Assembly (NCBI GenBank): GCA_047495785.1 | Contig: JBLDXI010000055.1 | Coordinates: forward strand, 1,736,001 to 1,800,000 | Length of the DNA: 64,000 nt | Direction: 5' to 3' | DNA from: Lepidodermella squamata | Lineage: Eukaryota; Gastrotricha | Shown: positions 59,916 through 64,000 of the stretch, piece after piece | Layout of the letters: every line of letters begins with the position of its first letter | Position numbering within the stretch: the stretch's first letter is position 1 | The notes under the pieces: generated by a model | The model's database searches: none | What the model saw: the letters and a program-made list of their open reading frames with translations, nothing else | What the model was told of the DNA's origin: nothing | Program-made: the position numbers and the translations under genes

Positions 59916-62336
59916 CTACGCTGGCAGGCTGAAATAGCCGCTCGAGAACGAAGCTTTAACGAAAGTCGTCGGTTTTGCGCCGCGGTCGAGCATGTGATCA
60001 AATTCGCAGTTGATCGGCGAGTTGGCCAGCGCTGCGTTCAGATGGCCGGCTTGTGATTTCGGCTGCCACGTGTCGGCTGTGGCGGCGAACGAGCGGCCAC
60101 TCGCAGTTAGGCTAGCGAAGACGCGATGCAGCACGAAGGGTGGCAGGGGCAGGCCGCCGGTCAAATTTATCGCCAAATCGGGCGTTGCCGCGGCGTTGTT
60201 GATCGAAATCCGGACCTAAACATGCAGAAAGTTTAATAACCACTACGACAACATATGGTTCGAGGAGTTTAGTTTAGGAACTGTCGATAAGCGAGGGTGA
60301 TGGCCTCTCCCTCTCTCTGATTACTACTTTGCATAAGAGTGCTCATAAGGCGGCTATGTGTATGTAAGTAAGCGAATATCTTTCTTGTCTCATTGGCACA
60401 TGCGCGCTATTGATTTTTCATTTGGCATGGCGACGAATCGATTGGATGCGAGCTGAAATGGAAATGAGACATACGCGGAACGATGTCAGCGTGGCGCAGT
60501 CGAAAGCAATTGGTGCCAGGAGCGCCGGCAGCGGAAAACGGCTGCTGCCGCTCGCCACGTCAGCTTTGCTCGTCACGATGCGTTTCGCTTCGATGGGCGT
60601 CACTGTGCGGTCGGGGAAGCCGCGCGATTCTATCAGAAGATTTACAAAAGTCAACACAGACCGGCCTCGGATCAACACAGCTCGAATCACGGGCATTCTT
60701 AAAAATATATATAAAAATTTAACGCCTGAAGACTGCGTATCACCAACAATGCCGGCCTACTTTTTCTTTTCCTTGGCTTTGCCATCAGCTTTCAAGTTTT
60801 CAAGAATCATCGATGCGACTCCGAGCTCTTCAAAATACTGCAACGAATCGGCTTCATCGTGAGCTTCCGCTTTATCCGCGTCGTCGTCTCCGTCCATCTC
60901 AAAATCTTCATCTCCGTTTTCTTCACTGTCCGCTATTGTGCTAGCGTCACTTTTCGACGGTTGTACTTCGGCTCCATGTTCGTTGATAGATGAAAAATGT
61001 ATCTCTATAGGGCGACTTTAGCGAAAAATTTGATTGAAAAAATATATGCGTACTTGAGTTTCTCAGCCAAGAGATAATGCCAGGTGGAGCAGGGGCTATT
61101 GCAGCCACCAGTTTCGAGAACGGATTTCCTTCCGCGGTTTCACCGGGCGCATCGTTACTGCTGCTAGCAATGAGAGCGGTGATTCGCTCATCAATTATGT
61201 AAAAATAAGGACAAGACTGCAACTTCGTCAGATGAAAAATCGAAAGAAGGCCAGATAGCCTGTAAGGCATTGCAAATAAAATCAAGTGACGGAAGTATTC
61301 ACTCCTACCCACCATTTCGCGTTAAGCTCTTTAACAAAAGATTCGAGATAGCTATTGTGTTCCAAACCTCCGGGTCTGTAGTTAGAAGAGGAAACTGGTC
61401 ATAATGAATTCGAAGGACGCAAGGCCTAACCGTAACCCTTCAGCGGATCGAGCGTTCTTCGATACTAGACCGTTATTGAGCAGAGACGTGCACGAAAAGC
61501 ACCACATTTTTGAGGCAGCTCTAACAGATGATAAAACTGATGCCAAAGTGATATCCGGATTCGCCTTGAATAGCTCTTAATAGAAATTGTGTAACCTGTA
61601 AAAAGTATACAAACCGCTCTTCTTGATAATGAATAAGAATCTATGAACGCTGCGACGCCCCGTGCCATCGCATCCGAGTCGCTGCACTTCCGCACAGTCG
61701 CCAATACATCATCATCTTCAGGTCGCAAGGACAGGTTAATCGTCAAAGCTATTTTCAAGCTCCAGTCGTGGGGAAGTCTCGCAGATTTCACTTCTTCTGG
61801 GACCTGTTAAACTATCAGGTAAAATACATGAGCGCACAACAACTCATCAAGCAGACCAGAGTTCGATTCCCGATAGCAGATTGATTTCGAGCATTTTCTG
61901 CCGATTTTAACAGCGCTTGTAAATTAGCAACTGACAGTTCAGGGTACAAGCGAGTCATTTCGGCAAGCATGTCGTTGCGGCCAGCAACGACGTTTCGTTC
62001 CACTGACGTCTGCTCCACAGGATGGCTGGCTTCTGTCTGATTATCGCCAACAGGGTTCTGAGGAAACGGGTCATCATTGTACTGAGGGATTTGGGCGTTC
62101 TCCCCACCGACTTGGCCATCTTGACGATAAACGTACGGACAGTTTTTTCGCTTGATTTGGACGGCAAGAGGTTCTAGAATTAAAAACAAGTTAGGGTTGA
62201 TTAGTAACAGCAACGGGCTCAGACCAGGTTGACCATTAAATCCGGACACTGCATTCGCAGGTCTTTTACGATTAACATTTATCCGAACTTCACAAGGTCG
62301 CAAACCTCCACCGCCATGACCACCATTCATATTCAA
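59916..62336 (-). CDS. DONSON: DONSON (replication fork/CMG assembly factor), minus strand
   Basis: Starts at ATG 62336 (or 62330) and stops at 59916. Recognisable human-like blocks in order are as follows. N-terminal NRKRPANA. Then SARLPHDWSLKIALTINLSL (61800-61620), matching the LPVDWSIKTRLLFTS region. Then NAKW joined to LSGLLSIFHLTKLQSCPYFY and IIDERITALIA (61330-61060), matching SLYNLLKTKLCPYFYVC. An acidic exon ends SLQYFEELGVASMI (61010-60750). Then RAVLIRGRSVLTFVNLLIES and LPALLAPIAFDCATLTSFR (60690-60470), matching VLVKGINTFTLLNFLI and LLSPVAF. The final exon (about 60217-59916) gives VRISINNAAATPDLAINLTG and a conserved PPFVLHRVFASL. DONSON helps load the CMG helicase and stabilises forks. 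The exons between about 61590 and 61390 are unresolved, and the WLHP-LFPR block of the family was not located. Confidence 0.85.
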
Positions 62337-63059
62337 ACTCTATCAATCTTTCTACAAAGAAGTCAGGAACCGATGTAAATTACATTTACAAAATAAACTT
62401 TAGGAATTACGAGATGGAGATAATAAGAAGCCTAACGCATTATCAACATGTTCAATCATCAATCATTGAGCTAAACAATGGTCATTCTTCTTACTTGGGT
62501 CATCTTACCAGCTTAGTAACAGATGAGCGCGCCCAGGCAGTTTGGTGCGTTGCCTTATTGCGTTACCAGATTCACCTTCGTGTTCTGCTTTTGTCAGGGC
62601 TTTCGGAAGTTGGTTCTTATAAGGATCTTTGGGTTTTCAGCGTGATTGAACGCATTTCAACGAGGCGCCCCGAGAATAGTATTATGAATCGAGATTCATT
62701 CTCTTGCACAATTGGCACGGGTCAACCTTTCAGGGCACTCCAAACCTAACCCTAACCTTAAACATAACCCATAGCATTAACCCTAAACCAAACCCCAAAC
62801 CCCTGCCAAAATGGAAGTTTCGTCGCAGCTGTCTCCCTCGACCTTAGAGAGGCATCCCGATTCACGATGGCATCTAGCATCGTTCACAGCAGTGTTGCAG
62901 GTTTCGCGTTCAGTTTATTTACAGGTTTCGACGAAAAAGCAAAAGTTGTCTCTATTTTTACATTTTTGAATTTCGAGCTATACAAAATACCGGGTATGCA
63001 TGACATATACAACAACAAAAATACTACAAAATTAATATTAATAATAACTAAAAAGGTCT
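62337..63059. other. Intergenic with a telomere-like patch
   Basis: Upstream flank of DONSON, no gene recognised. A degenerate (CCCTAA)-type tract lies at about 62740-62802. Confidence 0.4.
62740..62802. repeat. Degenerate telomere-like tract
   Basis: Successive ACCTAACCCTAACCTTAAAC, CATTAACCCTAAACC and CCCCAAACCC units over about 60 bp, the second such patch in the window. Confidence 0.55.
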
Positions 63060-63250
63060 GAAAAATTGTAAATATGTCACGTGACCTCCCACGTGAGGTG
63101 AGTCGGCCTTCTTTGATGGCAACCGCCACCTTGAGATGGCTCACACTCAGGCTGGAAAGACGTATGCGAAACCTAGTATGCCTTCACGTGGCTCCATGTC
63201 GAAGCGCCCGTCGAGCATACAGAGTTGTTTACCGACAGACCAGCTTTTGA
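63060..63250 (+). mobile_element. Degenerate LINE C-terminal fragment
   Basis: The plus strand reads TATLRWLTLRLERRMRNLVC, similar to the HLKWLTLTGTRHVHE..LVFQCLH stretch of the LINE end at 23.7 kb, with the same gcctccatgg-like follow-on (GGCTCCATGTCGAAGC). Heavily mutated. Confidence 0.45.
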
Positions 63251-64000
63251 AAGCACTTTTAATAGCAGAACATGAAGACTAATTCGATTTTATCGAGGAG
63301 AAGTAGGAGAAGTACTTGGCCCATCGCCTGATAAGCATGAAGTCTCTGGTGGGATATCTCAATAAACTGAAGTAGGGGCGCCGCCGTTGGCCTGAGCAGA
63401 CGACACGGTTTTATCCTCAGAGGCCGCTTGGGATTCACACGTGGGCCGCCATGACTCTCAATGGTTGTCTCGCTCGAGAGGTGGGGAAACCCACAGGTCG
63501 ATTGACAGTCTTCTGCGAAAAGGCTTAGATAAACTCGAGTTGGGTTCGGCACCACATCCAATGGTGTAAAATCTCCATTAGAGTGGGAGGAATCGAGAGT
63601 GGGTAGCCAGCTCACCCTCGAATCTTCCAAACCAGTCATCATCATCAGAAGTAGCTCCCCCACCTAACCTGTTACACCGCTCCCGCACGAATCCAACGTA
63701 CCAATACACGCATACATCCCTACATAAGCAGAGAGATTGCGATATGTCTAATGGCATACAGCATCATTGGAATAGTACGTGATTTTGTGTCTTATTTCGA
63801 AAAGCAACTTATAGGAACATTATATAACTGTGTAGAGAAAAGTATGGTTCTTGATCGTTTCTGTTTTGGCATGAAAAGATTTTATTTTGCAACCTTTGCC
63901 TCTCGGCACTCGCGGCGCGTTAACTCATGCCCGCATTTTGATCATGGATCCACGCATTCCAGCGTTTAGATTGGCTTTGAGATTGTCGTTAAGAGTTAAG
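63251..64000. other. Window end, unclassified sequence
   Basis: A minus-strand frame at 63663-63259 is open but low in complexity (MMMTG, LLLLLL) and has no family motif. It may be repeat-derived. No gene supported. Confidence 0.35.

Noticed and set aside
63259-63663. 134-residue minus-strand frame
   Set aside because: Contains Met and Leu runs from simple sequence and no domain; likely repeat-derived.

Overview
The window is nuclear DNA from a compact animal genome. The genes carry many short GT-AG introns (mostly about 45-65 nt). The protein set is metazoan: SON, DONSON, B4GALT7, EFHC, Tctex-type dynein light chain, a cationic amino acid transporter, COQ3 and fukutin/LicD-type proteins. 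Several products belong to motile-cilium or sperm families. Many start codons sit just downstream of a splice-acceptor-like sequence with no visible upstream exon, and some same-strand genes are only about 100-160 bp apart. This would fit a lineage with spliced-leader trans-splicing and operon-like pairs. I cannot name the phylum from sequence alone.

Layout: 0.2-7.0 kb holds two head-to-tail minus-strand paralogues with a VWA domain plus a DUF4537 (C11orf16/VWA3-like) module. 7.2-10.9 kb is two decayed non-LTR retrotransposon pieces. 11.1-15.0 kb holds an M1AP-like gene (+) and an EFHC1/2 gene (-), convergent. 15.0-17.1 kb has no gene. 17.1-18.8 kb holds B4GALT7 and, 106 bp downstream, a small PY-motif membrane protein. 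18.8-23.6 kb is gene-free and full of non-autonomous DNA transposons: a hAT-like element with an 8-bp target duplication, a near-perfect palindrome flanked by TA, and a TIR element inserted into a tandem repeat. 23.6-24.2 kb is another LINE 3' end.

24.3-31.2 kb holds COQ3, an SLC7 CAT-type transporter and a convergent Myb/SANT-like regulator. 31.2-35.6 kb is a long low-complexity non-coding stretch. 35.8-36.3 kb is a DYNLT dynein light chain. 39.5-47.5 kb contains three tandem plus-strand SON-type genes: one full-length with an RS region and two short copies with only the C-terminal region, G-patch and dsRBD. Minus-strand LicD/fukutin-like type II membrane genes lie among and after them (five copies, 43.0-58.9 kb), with a further Golgi-type gene at 56.0-57.6 kb. 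59.9-62.3 kb is DONSON on the minus strand. SON and DONSON are therefore on one 64-kb segment in the same relative orientation as in vertebrates, separated by the LicD array. The last 1.6 kb holds degenerate telomere-like and LINE-derived sequence.

Functional themes are cilia or sperm structure (VWA pair, EFHC, possibly M1AP and DYNLT), Golgi glycosylation (B4GALT7, LicD array, the 56-kb gene), RNA splicing (SON family) and replication (DONSON). All assignments rest on remembered family motifs. No searches were run, and exon borders were placed by eye.
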